This document shows positions 16,988 to 24,686 of a stretch of 64,000 bases of DNA, one piece after another; within the stretch, counting starts at the first letter, position 1; each line of letters begins with the position of its first letter. A model generated the notes under the pieces. The model saw nothing but the letters and a program-made list of their open reading frames with translations. It was not told where the DNA came from and did not search any database. The translations under genes were made by a program, and so were the position numbers. The stretch comes from Cognatilysobacter segetis (GTDB lineage: Bacteria; Pseudomonadota; Gammaproteobacteria; Xanthomonadales; Xanthomonadaceae): the NCBI RefSeq assembly GCF_004359965.1, contig NZ_SMRQ01000004.1, positions 1 to 64,000 on the forward strand. The letters run 5' to 3'.

Positions 16988-17467
16988 ATGAAGCCGTCCA
17001 CCCTCCTCATGCTGCTCGCCCTCACCGCCACGGGCCCGGTCGCCGCGGCGACCGCCGGCAAGTCGAGCCCCGGGCCGGGCGCGGCGTCGGCGCTGCCGAA
17101 GGTGGTCGTCTACAAGGATCCGTCCTGCGGCTGCTGCGGCAACTGGGTCGAGCACATGCGCAAGCACGGGTTCGCGGTGGAGGTGCACGACAGCGCCGAC
17201 ATGACGGCGGTGAAGCGCTCGCTGGGCGTGCCGGCCGGCAAGGCCAGCTGCCACACCGCGCGCGTCGGCGGGCTCGTCGTGGAGGGTCACGTGCCGGCGA
17301 CGGACGTGATCCGGCTGCTGGCCAAGCCCGACGGCGCGGTCGGCCTCACCGCGCCGGGCATGCCGCTCGGTTCGCCGGGCATGGAGATGCCGGACGGCCG
17401 CAGTCAGCCGTACGTGGTGGAGCGCATCGACCGCGACGGATCCACGTCGCCGTTCGCCAGGCACTGA
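16988..17467 (+). CDS. DUF411 periplasmic metal-binding protein
   Basis: A 159-aa protein with a signal peptide (MKPSTLLMLLALTATG). The DUF411 core carries YKDPSCGCCGNW, a CxCC metal-binding motif, followed by a conserved SCHTARVGGLVVEGHVPA segment with a further Cys and His. The family occurs in copper and other metal resistance loci and probably binds copper. It stands alone 143 bp after the symporter gene and is not obviously part of the muropeptide operon. A small hairpin (GAGGCG/CGCCTC, 17466-17480) overlaps its stop codon. Confidence 0.82.
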   Translation: MKPSTLLMLLALTATGPVAAATAGKSSPGPGAASALPKVVVYKDPSCGCCGNWVEHMRKHGFAVEVHDSADMTAVKRSLGVPAGKASCHTARVGGLVVEGHVPATDVIRLLAKPDGAVGLTAPGMPLGSPGMEMPDGRSQPYVVERIDRDGSTSPFARH

Positions 17468-17672
17468 GGCGCGACGCCTCGCGGGCGCGTCGCGGTCCTC
17501 GGCGATGCGACGGCATCGGTCGCCACCGATCGTCGCGATGGCCGCATGGTCGTAGCGCCCGCATCGGTGTGCTGCATCGACGCCCGCGTCCGGTGCGCGT
17601 AACGGCCGCCGGAACGCGCAGTCCGAAACATCGCGCCGCGACGCGGCAGGACGCTCCCGTCGCCGCCCTGCC

Positions 17673-18170
17673 TCAGATGACGCGTGACGCCGCGCGCTGC
17701 CTGTCGAGTTCCTCGACCGCCTTCTCGTAGCCGTCGGCCGCGGCGCGTTCGAGATAGCGCAGCGCGCGTGGGCGGTCGACTTCGACGCCCCCGCCGCCGT
17801 CGTACATGTAGAACAGCATCAGCAGCGCGTGCGGGTGGCCCTGCTCCGCGCCCGCTTCATACCACTGACGTGCGCGCCCGAAGTCCTGCGGCACGCCATC
17901 GCCGTCATGGAACATCTCGGCGAGCAGGACCTGCGAGCTGTCGACGCCCACCACGGCGGCCACGCTGCACCAGCGCAGCGCCTTGCCGAAATCCTGCGGC
18001 GCGTCGATCCCGTACTTGTGGCGATAGCAGAGCGCATGCATCGCGTCGCGGCGGCCATCGAGCGCGAGCGCCTCGACGTCCGCGAGCGGCGCGTTCGACA
18101 GATCGGCCGTGGCCGCCCGGGCCGCGGACGCCAGCAGCATGGCGGCGAAGAGCGAAAGCGGTTTCGTCAT
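17673..18170 (-). CDS. Exported Sel1-repeat protein
   Basis: A 165-aa protein with a signal peptide (MTKPLSLFAAMLLASAARA). Sel1-like helical repeats follow, recognisable by QVLLAEMFHDGDGVPQDFGRARQWYEAGAEQG and by a shorter match before and after it. SLR repeats make protein-protein contacts and often occur in periplasmic scaffolds. No catalytic motif is present. It is 66 bp downstream of a VOC gene on the same strand and may share its transcript. No specific function can be assigned. Confidence 0.8.
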   Translation of the reverse strand: MTKPLSLFAAMLLASAARAATADLSNAPLADVEALALDGRRDAMHALCYRHKYGIDAPQDFGKALRWCSVAAVVGVDSSQVLLAEMFHDGDGVPQDFGRARQWYEAGAEQGHPHALLMLFYMYDGGGGVEVDRPRALRYLERAAADGYEKAVEELDRQRAASRVI

Positions 18171-18236
18171 GTTCCGGATACCGGTTCACCGAGGTGGCGG
18201 CCGCGTCGTCGACGGCCTCGGACGGATCGTCTTCGC

Positions 18237-18617
18237 TCACCCGCCCGCCGGCGGCTCCCACAGCTCGACCTTGTTGCCTTCGGGGTCCAGGACCCAGGCG
18301 AACCGGCCGTAGTCGGATGCGTCGGGGCCATCCACCACGGTGCAGCCGTCGGCACGGAGCCGTTGCAGCAGCGCGTCGAGGTCGTCGACGCGGTAATTGA
18401 CCATGAAGGCCGCGGTGCTCGGCTCGAAGTGCGGCGTGTCGGCCGCGAACAGGCTCCACGCGGTCGTGCCCGACGGATTCTCCGGCGTACCCCAGCGCAG
18501 CGCGGCGCCGCCCCAGGGCTGGACGTCCAGGCCGAGGGCGTCGCGATACCACGCGGCCAGCGCCGCCGGATCCCGCGCCTTGAAGAACACACCGCCGATG
18601 CCCGTCACGCGTGCCAT
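18237..18617 (-). CDS. VOC-family (glyoxalase/bleomycin-resistance fold) protein
   Basis: A 126-aa single-domain VOC protein. It has the paired beta-alpha-beta modules: GIGGVFFKARDPAALAAWYRDALGL at the N-terminus and a C-terminal half with WVLDPEGNKVELWEP, in which the final Glu is a usual metal ligand. The ATG at 18617 is preceded by GGAGGC and was preferred over the long open frame upstream. VOC proteins include lyases, dioxygenases and antibiotic-binding proteins, so substrate is unknown. It is transcribed away from the ECF42 operon that begins 364 bp to the right. Confidence 0.82.
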   Translation of the reverse strand: MARVTGIGGVFFKARDPAALAAWYRDALGLDVQPWGGAALRWGTPENPSGTTAWSLFAADTPHFEPSTAAFMVNYRVDDLDALLQRLRADGCTVVDGPDASDYGRFAWVLDPEGNKVELWEPPAGG

Positions 18618-18981
18618 GGCCCCGCCTCCCGTCGTTGAGCCGCGGGCGAAGGCCCGAGCGGCGTGCGCCGCCAACCGACGCGCGATCGATTGTCGACGCT
18701 CGCGATGCACCGCGCCACGCCGGTGGCTCGCCCCGCTGCGCCCGGTGCGCGACGTCGATGGCGACGTCAATGGCGACCTCATCGCGATCAGCGGACCTGC
18801 GCGCGACCGTTCGATCCGAAGCGCCGGCCCCAGGACCAGCAGGTCGAACGCGGGACGGCAATGGACGCGCGGCCCGCCGCTACCGTTCGTCGGCCGGCAC
18901 TGCGTCGATGTCGAAATCCGACCGCTACGTTCGTCGTATGCCATGAAGGTGCGGCAGTCCGCCGGCCGACGGGAGATTCCG
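18618..18981. other. Intergenic region between divergent VOC gene and ECF42 operon
   Basis: This 364-bp gap holds the ribosome binding site of the leftward VOC gene at its left end and the ECF42-type promoter at 18909-18935 near its right end. A second TGTCGA at 18691 has no fitting -10 element at the right spacing. I see no coding region or hairpin of note in the rest. Confidence 0.5.
18909..18935 (+). promoter_or_regulatory. ECF42-type autoregulated promoter
   Basis: TGTCGA (18909-18914), exactly 17 bp, then CGTC (18932-18935). As I recall, this matches the motif reported for ECF42 sigma factors (TGTCGA at -35, CG[A/T]C at -10). Transcription would begin near 18942, about 40 bp before the YCII gene start at 18982 and just at the alternative ATG at 18943, which supports the shorter start. 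The sigma factor itself is the fourth gene of the operon, so this is likely self-activation. Confidence 0.6.
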
Positions 18982-19404
18982 ATGCGCGTCATGGTGATGG
19001 TCAAGGCCACCCCCTCCTCCGAAGCCGGCACGATGCCGTCGACGGCGCTGATGGAGGCGATGGGCCGCTTCAACGAAGAGCTGGTCAAGGCCGGCGTGAT
19101 GCTGGCGGGCGAAGGCCTGAAGCCGTCGTCGCAGGGCGCGCGCGTGCGGTTTTCGGGCACGTCGCGCACGGTGCTGGACGGCCCGTTCGCCGAGACGCGC
19201 GAACTGGTCGCCGGCTTCTGGCTCTGGCAGGTGCGTTCGATGGACGAGGCGATCGAATGGGTGCGCCGTTGCCCCAACCCGATGCCCGAGGCGTCGGAGA
19301 TCGAGATCCGCCCGGTGTTCGAGGCCGAGGACTTCGGCGCCGAGTTCACGCCCGAGCTGCGCGAGCAGGAAGCACGCCTGCGCGACCAGCTGGTGCGGGG
19401 CTGA
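18982..19404 (+). CDS. YCII-related DGPF-motif protein (copy 1)
   Basis: A 140-aa YCII-family protein with the family motif VLDGPFAETRE (about residues 60-70) on a small ferredoxin-like fold (MRVMVMVKATPSS at the N-terminus). DGPF proteins are the standard genomic companions of ECF41/ECF42 sigma factors. Their biochemical role is unknown, although some YCII homologues are small-molecule enzymes. It is the first gene of a tight five-gene operon. The ATG at 18982 has GGGAGA eight bases upstream. It is not recognisably membrane-bound or exported. Confidence 0.85.
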   Translation: MRVMVMVKATPSSEAGTMPSTALMEAMGRFNEELVKAGVMLAGEGLKPSSQGARVRFSGTSRTVLDGPFAETRELVAGFWLWQVRSMDEAIEWVRRCPNPMPEASEIEIRPVFEAEDFGAEFTPELREQEARLRDQLVRG

Positions 19405-19414
19405 GGAGGCCGCC

Positions 19415-19843
19415 ATGCAACTGATCGCCTACCTCGCCTTCGACGGCGACTGCCGCGCCGCCTTCGAGTTCTACCGCGACGCCTTCGGCGGCGAACTCGT
19501 CACCCTCATGACCGTCGGCGAGTCCCCGATGGCCGCCGAACTGCCACCCGCGTCGCACGACCGCATCATGCATGCGCATCTCCGGATCGGCGACGCCGCG
19601 CTGATGGGTGCCGATACCCAGCCCGGCTGCGGCGACGGCAGCCCCGGCGCGGGCGGGTGCCTCAACGTGATGCTCGATACCGTCGAGGCGGCCGAGCGCG
19701 TGTGGGCGAAACTGTCCGAGGGCGCCGACATCCGCATGCCGTTGGCGCCGTCCTCCTGGGCCACCCGCTTCGGCATGCTCAACGACCGCTTCGGCAAGGC
19801 CTGGATGGTCAACGGCCCCGCCGCGCAAGGAGACGCCGCATGA
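19415..19843 (+). CDS. VOC protein, PhnB-like
   Basis: A 142-aa protein of the PhnB/3-demethylubiquinone-methyltransferase-like VOC subgroup. The N-terminal LAFDGDCRAAFEFYRDAFGGEL and the HDRIMHAHLRIGDAALMGAD segment are typical of that subgroup. The latter contains the usual metal-site His. No reaction is known for most PhnB-like proteins. It starts ten bases after the YCII stop with a GGAGG site and overlaps the next gene by four bases (ATGA at 19840-19843), so it is an integral operon member. Confidence 0.85.
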   Translation: MQLIAYLAFDGDCRAAFEFYRDAFGGELVTLMTVGESPMAAELPPASHDRIMHAHLRIGDAALMGADTQPGCGDGSPGAGGCLNVMLDTVEAAERVWAKLSEGADIRMPLAPSSWATRFGMLNDRFGKAWMVNGPAAQGDAA

Positions 19844-20253
19844 TCCGCCACGTGTTCCTGAGCCTGCCCGTCGCCGACCTCGATCGCGCGAAGGCCTTCT
19901 TCGCCGCGCTCGGGCTCGGCTTCGATCCCCGCTTCGGCGGCGCGGACGGCGCCTGTGTCCTGCTCAACGAACGCATCGCCGTGATGCTGCTGCCGCGCGC
20001 CACCTTCGAGCGCTACGCGCACAAGCCGGTGCCCGATCCGATGACGACCACGCAGCACCTGATCGCGATCACCCTCGATTCGCGCGAGGCGGTCGACGAC
20101 CTGCACGACCGCGCCGTCGCCGCGGGTGCGGCGTCGAGCAACGAACGCGACGACTACGGCTTCATGTACCAGCGTGGCTTCCATGATCCCGACGGCCATC
20201 CCTGGGCGCTGACGTGGATGGACCCGTCGCGGATGCCGGCGGGCAGCGCCTGA
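19840..20253 (+). CDS. VOC-family protein (second in ECF42 operon)
   Basis: A 137-aa VOC protein with the glyoxalase-like opening MIRHVFLSLPVADLDRAKAFFAALGL and the C-terminal DPDGHPWALTWMDPS. It is distinct from its upstream neighbour, with which it overlaps by four bases. In ECF42 operons VOC and YCII proteins recur without known chemistry. They may act on the same small molecule, possibly an oxidised or electrophilic compound. Only the fold is certain here. Confidence 0.84.
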   Translation: MIRHVFLSLPVADLDRAKAFFAALGLGFDPRFGGADGACVLLNERIAVMLLPRATFERYAHKPVPDPMTTTQHLIAITLDSREAVDDLHDRAVAAGAASSNERDDYGFMYQRGFHDPDGHPWALTWMDPSRMPAGSA

Positions 20254-20260
20254 CCGGACC

Positions 20261-21511
20261 ATGGGCGACGATCCGAAGCGCCTGCTCGACACGCTGTGGC
20301 GGATGGACTCGCCGCGGCTGGTCGCCCGCGTCGCCCGCATGACCGGCGACCTGGGCAGCGCCGAGGAACTGGTGCAGGACATGCTGGTCCAGGCGCTGCA
20401 GCGGTGGCCCGTCGACGGCGTGCCGTCCAACCCCGCCGCGTGGCTGATGACGGCCGCGCGGCATCGCGCCATCGATCACCTGCGCCAGCGCGCGCGGCAC
20501 GGCGAGCGGGGCCGCGAATACGCGGCGTCGCTGGACGAGGCGACGGGAGGTCCCGACGTGAATGCGGACGACGACATCGGCGACGACCTGCTGCGCCTCA
20601 TGTTCGTGGCCTGCCATCCCGTGCTGCCGGTGGAATCGCGCATCGTGCTCACGCTGCGCCTGCTGGGTGGCCTCACCGTCGAGGAGATCGCGCGCGCGTT
20701 CCTGACGCGCGAGGCGACGGTGTCGCAGCGCATCGTGCGCGCGAAGCAGAAGCTGCGCGAGGCGCACGTGCCGTTCGAGGCGCCGCGCCGCGAGGAACTG
20801 GGCGAACGCCTCGACGCCGTGCTGCAGGTGATCTACCTCGTCTTCAACGAAGGCTATGCCGCGACCGCGGGCGACGACCTGGTGCGGCCCGCTCTCTGCG
20901 AGGACGCGATGCGGCTGGGTCGCGTGCTGGCGGGGCTCGTGCCGCACGAGGCCGAGGTGCACGGGCTGGTCGCGCTGATGGAACTGCAGGCGTCGCGGTT
21001 GCGCGCGCGCACCGATGCGGCGGGCGCGGCCGTGCTGCTCGCGGACCAGGACCGCACGCGCTGGGACCGCACGCTGATCCTGCACGGGCTCGCGGCGCTC
21101 GACCGCGCGCTCGCGCGCGGCGGTGCGGACGCGCCGTACACGCTGCAGGCCGCGATCGCCGCATGCCATGCGCGGGCCACCACCGCCGCATCGACCGACT
21201 GGCCGCGCATCGCCGCGCTGTACGCGCGCCTGCACGCGGTGACCGGTTCGCCCGTCGTCGAGCTCAACCGCGCGGTGGCCGAGTCCATGGCCTTCGGCCC
21301 GGCACCGGCACTGGCGCGGGTCGATCGTCTCGCCGCCGACGGTGCGCTGGAGGACTACGCCATGCTGCCGGCCGTGCGTGGCGACCTGCTGGATCGGCTG
21401 GGCCGCCGCGAGGAGGCGCGCGACGCGTTCGAGCGCGCGGCGTCGCTTAGTCGGAATGCCCGCGAACGGCAGGTGCTGCTCGATCGCGCGGCACGCTGCA
21501 CGGCGGCGTGA
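20261..21511 (+). CDS. ECF sigma factor, ECF42 group, with C-terminal extension
   Basis: A 416-aa RNA polymerase sigma factor. Region 2 (residues about 10-80) contains NPAAWLMTAARHRAIDHLR, and region 4 (about 110-170) LTVEEIARAFLTREATVSQRIVRAKQKLRE. An extension of about 230 residues follows (from YLVFNEGYAA to the end) that is TPR-like and helical; this is the ECF42/DUF6596 arrangement. No anti-sigma factor gene is nearby, as expected, because the C-terminal extension regulates activity in this group. It starts seven bases after the VOC stop and transcribes its own operon if the motif at 18909 is used. Confidence 0.9.
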   Translation: MGDDPKRLLDTLWRMDSPRLVARVARMTGDLGSAEELVQDMLVQALQRWPVDGVPSNPAAWLMTAARHRAIDHLRQRARHGERGREYAASLDEATGGPDVNADDDIGDDLLRLMFVACHPVLPVESRIVLTLRLLGGLTVEEIARAFLTREATVSQRIVRAKQKLREAHVPFEAPRREELGERLDAVLQVIYLVFNEGYAATAGDDLVRPALCEDAMRLGRVLAGLVPHEAEVHGLVALMELQASRLRARTDAAGAAVLLADQDRTRWDRTLILHGLAALDRALARGGADAPYTLQAAIAACHARATTAASTDWPRIAALYARLHAVTGSPVVELNRAVAESMAFGPAPALARVDRLAADGALEDYAMLPAVRGDLLDRLGRREEARDAFERAASLSRNARERQVLLDRAARCTAA

Positions 21512-21561
21512 CAGCCGTGCCGCGCTCGCGCACGATGCCGGCTCGCCGACCGGAGATCCGC

Positions 21562-21969
21562 ATGCAGTTCCTGCTGCTCGTGTACATCGACGACGCGCGC
21601 CTGGCGGAGTGGCCCGAGGCCGAATTCGACCTGCAGATGCGCGACTGCTTCGCCAAGTTCGATGCGCTGAAGGCCGCCGGCGGCCTGCTCGCCTCGCAAC
21701 AGCTCGAGCCGCCGTCGACGGCGCGCGCGGTGCGACGACGCGACGGCGGCCTGCGCGTCAGCGACGGTCCCTTCGCCGAGACGAAGGAGTACCTCGCCGG
21801 CTTCAACCTGATCGAGGCGGAGGACATGGAGGCCGCGGTCCGCATCGCCGAGTCGCTGCCGTGGACGCGCGTGGGCACCGTCGAGGTACGCGCCGTGCGC
21901 GACATGGACGCCGTGCGCGACATGGACGCCGTGCGGCGTCGCGTCGGATCCCCTGTCCCGTCGGAATGA
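21562..21969 (+). CDS. YCII-related DGPF-motif protein (copy 2)
   Basis: A 135-aa YCII protein with VSDGPFAETKEYLAGF near residue 75. It resembles copy 1 in fold and motif but not closely in sequence, so both were probably kept as functional pairs and not made by recent duplication. The ATG at 21562 follows GGAG; the longer frame from 21508 would overlap the sigma gene stop and lacks a site. The last residues come from an 18-bp tandem duplication (RDMDAV twice), which lengthens the C-terminus beyond the conserved fold. Confidence 0.85.
   Translation: MQFLLLVYIDDARLAEWPEAEFDLQMRDCFAKFDALKAAGGLLASQQLEPPSTARAVRRRDGGLRVSDGPFAETKEYLAGFNLIEAEDMEAAVRIAESLPWTRVGTVEVRAVRDMDAVRDMDAVRRRVGSPVPSE
21892..21935 (+). 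repeat. 18-bp tandem repeat in the 3' end of YCII copy 2
   Basis: The unit GCCGTGCGCGACATGGAC occurs twice head to tail (21892-21909 and 21910-21927), with a further eight matching bases. It keeps the reading frame and encodes two copies of AVRDMD at the protein's end. It probably reflects recent slippage. Confidence 0.85.
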
Positions 21970-22256
21970 CGTCGGCGATGGCACCGCGCATGCGGTGGGC
22001 GACGGCGTGCGCGCGACGTCACCGCGTCCATGGCGCGTGCCTCGCAGTGTCGCCTTCGGCCCATGCCGCACGTGGCAACGGGGCCGCGCAACGCACCGAC
22101 GGCCCCGGCGTTGACACGCATTCCGGCGCGCCCGTATCGCGGGTTCATCCATCGCGCGTCGTCGCTGAACAGTGGATGCGTGGCGCCGTTTTGTTTAATC
22201 CGAATACATCGAAAGCGGCCGATGCTGGCGTCGCGATCCCCGCACCAGGACCTTCC

Positions 22257-22784
22257 ATGAAGCACATCGTCGCCCTCGGCTCCGCCCTCCTCCTCGCGGC
22301 GACCGCCGCGTTCGCCGCGCCTGCCGCGGCGCAGTCCTACGGCCGCGACCACGACGGCCGCCGCGATCACGCCTACGACCGCGATCGTGATCACGACCGC
22401 GACCGCGACCGCGACCGCGACCGCGGATACGACCACAACCGGGATCGCGACCACGATCGCGATCGGCGCGCCTACGGCGATCATCGCTGGGACGGGCGCA
22501 ACGACGCGCGTCGCTACGATGACGGGCGCCGCTATGCCGCGCCGCGCCAGTACGTCGCGCCGTACCGCTATGTCGCGCCGCGCGGCTACCAGCCGTACCG
22601 CTGGTCCGTCGGCAACCGCCTGCCGCGCGGCTATTACGGCGACGCGTACTACGTCGATCATTCGCGCTACGGCCTGCGCATGCCGCCGCGCGGCTACCGC
22701 TGGGTGCGCGTGGACCACGACGTGTACCTCGTGCAGGTGGCGTCCGGCATGATCGCCAACGTGCTGTTCGGCATCTTCCGCTGA
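22257..22784 (+). CDS. RcnB-like periplasmic protein with Arg/Asp repeats
   Basis: A 175-aa protein with a signal peptide ending near APAAAQS. Residues 27-75 are almost purely Asp, Arg and His (DRDRDRDRD repeats). A Tyr/Arg/Pro-rich middle follows, then a C-terminal RcnB core with LPRGYYGDAYYVDHSRYGL and PPRGYRWVRVDHDVYLVQVASGMI. RcnB in E. coli takes part in nickel/cobalt homeostasis, but most homologues are uncharacterised. The His/Asp-rich part could bind metal. The gene stands alone between the ECF42 operon and a Nudix gene, with a terminator-like hairpin after it. Confidence 0.8.
   Translation: MKHIVALGSALLLAATAAFAAPAAAQSYGRDHDGRRDHAYDRDRDHDRDRDRDRDRGYDHNRDRDHDRDRRAYGDHRWDGRNDARRYDDGRRYAAPRQYVAPYRYVAPRGYQPYRWSVGNRLPRGYYGDAYYVDHSRYGLRMPPRGYRWVRVDHDVYLVQVASGMIANVLFGIFR
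22395..22424 (+). repeat. Hexanucleotide tandem repeat (GACCGC)5 in the RcnB-like gene
   Basis: Five perfect copies of GACCGC encode alternating Asp-Arg. The length is a multiple of three, so copy-number changes would alter the Asp/Arg tract length without breaking the frame. Confidence 0.9.
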
Positions 22785-22805
22785 CGCATCGCGTCGACGC
22801 GCTTC

Positions 22806-22831
22806 GAAGGCCGGCCCTCGCGCCGGCCTTC
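22806..22831 (+). terminator. Terminator-like hairpin after the RcnB-like gene
   Basis: Ten-base-pair perfect stem GAAGGCCGGC / GCCGGCCTTC with a six-base loop, 22 bp after the stop codon. No T-run follows, so termination efficiency is uncertain. Confidence 0.55.
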
Positions 22832-22910
22832 GTCGCATGCGGGCCCGGCGATGCCGCATGAGCGCATCGCGTGGCACAGTCGAGTTCCATTCCTGCCGCC
22901 CGGGCCGCCC

Positions 22911-23417
22911 ATGCCGACGCCGCCGTACATCGCCGACCTGCGTGCGAAAGTGGGCCATGCGCTGCTGTTCGTCCCCACCGTCACGGTGATCGCGCGCGAC
23001 GACCGTGACCGCCTCCTGCTCGTGCACGATCGCGACGCGCGCCAATGGACGCTGCCGGGCGGAATCGTGGAGCCCGACGAAACGCCGGCCGACGCCGCCG
23101 TTCGCGAGGTCTGGGAGGAGACCGGCGCCCGCATCGCGCTCACGCGCCTGCTCGGCGTCGTCGGCGGGCCGGGCTGTCGCGGACGCTACCGGAACGGCGA
23201 CCAGCTCGGCTGGGTGAGCTCGGTTTTCGGGGCGCGCGTGCCGGCTGACTGCCATTTCGAGGCGGACGGCGCGGAGATCGTCGAGGCGCGCCTGTGGCAT
23301 GCGTCGGAGCTCGACGGCCTCGAGGTCAGCACGCATGTCGCGCGCTTCCTCCGCGCGGAAGCGGGTGCCGCGGACGGCGCGTATTTCGAACCGCCGCAGT
23401 GGTGCCCGCCGGACTGA
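22911..23417 (+). CDS. Nudix hydrolase
   Basis: A 168-aa protein carrying the complete Nudix box: PGGIVEPDETPADAAVREV, continuing WEETGA (about residues 50-75). The REVWEE core holds the metal-binding glutamates. The family hydrolyses nucleoside diphosphates linked to another group, such as mutagenic nucleotides or ADP-sugars. No subgroup marker allows a substrate call. The ATG at 22911 was chosen because the protein begins just before the conserved fold; a start at 22851 is possible. It is convergent with the DUF2894 gene. Confidence 0.85.
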   Translation: MPTPPYIADLRAKVGHALLFVPTVTVIARDDRDRLLLVHDRDARQWTLPGGIVEPDETPADAAVREVWEETGARIALTRLLGVVGGPGCRGRYRNGDQLGWVSSVFGARVPADCHFEADGAEIVEARLWHASELDGLEVSTHVARFLRAEAGAADGAYFEPPQWCPPD

Positions 23418-23439
23418 CGCGCGCGCCGCGGCGGCGCGG

Positions 23440-24048
23440 TCACCCGCCGGCCGCGGTCCGCCGTCGCCGGCGACGCGGCGCGCCGGACGGGTCCGGAACC
23501 GCGGCGCCCGGCGTCATCGCCTCCAACCGCGCCAGCGTGTCGACGTAGCCCATGAACGCGGCGAGGTACTCGGGCGCGTCGTCGCACATGCGCAACAGCG
23601 CGCGATGCACGAGATGGGCGGAGTTGAGCGGGCCCGCGTTCTGCGGTGCCTCCTCCAGCGCCTGCCGCACCTGGCTCTCGGTGCGCACCCGGGCGCTCAG
23701 CCGACGGATCGCCTCCAGTGACGCACCGTCCTCGGCCTGCGCGGCGCCCGGCGTCGCGTCGTGCCGGTCCGCGTGGGTCGCAAGATGCGCAAGCAATCCG
23801 CGCAGCCCGCCCGACGCCGGTGCGGTAGTCGCTTCGTGCGGCCCCGTTCGCGGTTGCGCGTCGGCGTTCGAGGCATATGCGTCGACGAGCGCGGTGAGCC
23901 GCGCCTCGAGCAGGTCGCGCACGCCGCCGGACGACGCGGACGCACGCTGCTCCAGTGCGACGATGCGCGCATAGCCGAGCGGATCGACGTCCGCAATGCC
24001 GCGTTCGCGCCAGTCGGCGAGCCGCTGCCGCACCTCGTCCGCCTTCAT
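23440..24048 (-). CDS. DUF2894 family protein, last gene of the DUF3348-DUF802-OmpA operon
   Basis: A 202-aa protein. The N-terminus MKADEVRQRLADWRERGIADVDPLGYARI and the C-terminal NSAHLVHRALLRMCDDAPEYLAAFMGYVDTLARLE are typical of DUF2894. The tail ends in a strongly basic RRRRRR run. There is no signal peptide or membrane segment, so it is probably cytoplasmic. Its start overlaps the OmpA-family gene (24045-24048). Function is unknown; the fixed linkage to a MotAB-like pair suggests an effector or accessory protein of that complex. Confidence 0.78.
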   Translation of the reverse strand: MKADEVRQRLADWRERGIADVDPLGYARIVALEQRASASSGGVRDLLEARLTALVDAYASNADAQPRTGPHEATTAPASGGLRGLLAHLATHADRHDATPGAAQAEDGASLEAIRRLSARVRTESQVRQALEEAPQNAGPLNSAHLVHRALLRMCDDAPEYLAAFMGYVDTLARLEAMTPGAAVPDPSGAPRRRRRRTAAGG

Positions 24049-24686
24049 CGCGCCGGTGCCGTCGATCGCGCGGGCCGCGGCATCGGTGCGATCTCGACAC
24101 GGCGGTTGCGCGCGCGCCCGGCTTCGCTGTCGTTCGGGCCGACGGGTTGCTGCGCACCGAACGCGGCGGCGAACACGGCATCGGGCGGCACGCCATCGGC
24201 GATCAGCGCGCGCGTCACGGTCAGCGCGCGCTGGGCGGAGAGTTCCCAGTTGTCGGCGAACGGGCCGCTGCCGTTGCGCACGGTGCGGTTGTCGGTGAAG
24301 CCGCTCACCATCAGCACTTCGTCGCGACTGCGCAGGTAGGAGGCGAGCGGCCCGGCGAGGCTCTTCAGGAGCGCGCGGCCGTCGGGCTGCAGGCGGTCGG
24401 AATTGAAGTCGAACAGCACGTTGCCGCGGATGCCGATGCGGCCGTCGACGAGCGTGACGCGCCCGGACGCCAGCGGCACGGCGAGCGCCTGCTCCAGTGT
24501 CTGCATGCGCCGGGCTTCTTGCTCGCGACGCCGCACCTCCTCGTCCAGGCGCTGCGACAGCTGCATCTGCATCGCGAGCGCACCGACGAGGATCAGCACG
24601 AACACGCCCAGCAGCACGGACATCAGGTCGCCGAAGGCCGCCCAGATCGGTGCCGAGGCGTCGCTGTCGTCGAACTCGACGCTCAT
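24045..24686 (-). CDS. MotB/ZorB-like OmpA-family inner-membrane protein
   Basis: A 213-aa protein. Residues 1-13 are cytoplasmic. One transmembrane helix follows (about 15-38), containing GDLMSVLLGVFVLILV, with Asp20 in the position of the ion-carrying Asp of MotB and ZorB plug helices. A short coiled coil (about 42-70) leads to an OmpA-like peptidoglycan-binding domain (about 85-205) with FDFNSDRL, SGFTDNR and NDSEAGRARNRRVEI. Overlap with the DUF802 gene is four bases. This is the architecture of the stator subunit that anchors an ion-driven motor to the cell wall. Confidence 0.85.
   Translation of the reverse strand: MSVEFDDSDASAPIWAAFGDLMSVLLGVFVLILVGALAMQMQLSQRLDEEVRRREQEARRMQTLEQALAVPLASGRVTLVDGRIGIRGNVLFDFNSDRLQPDGRALLKSLAGPLASYLRSRDEVLMVSGFTDNRTVRNGSGPFADNWELSAQRALTVTRALIADGVPPDAVFAAAFGAQQPVGPNDSEAGRARNRRVEIAPMPRPARSTAPAR

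Noticed and set aside
16988-17467. DUF411 protein as a member of the muropeptide locus
   Set aside because: It is 143 bp beyond the last operon gene and belongs to a metal-handling family.
22111-22140. TTGACA at 22111 as a promoter for the RcnB-like gene
   Set aside because: The -35 is perfect but no -10 better than TATCGC is found at 16-18 bp.
22395-22424. Short regular repeats read as a possible CRISPR
   Set aside because: The six-base units are contiguous, have no spacers and lie in frame inside a coding region.
22195-22890. A 231-codon minus-strand frame opposite the RcnB-like gene
   Set aside because: Its Arg/Gly-rich translation mirrors the Asp/Arg repeat on the other strand, and it also crosses the hairpin and the Nudix gene's leader.
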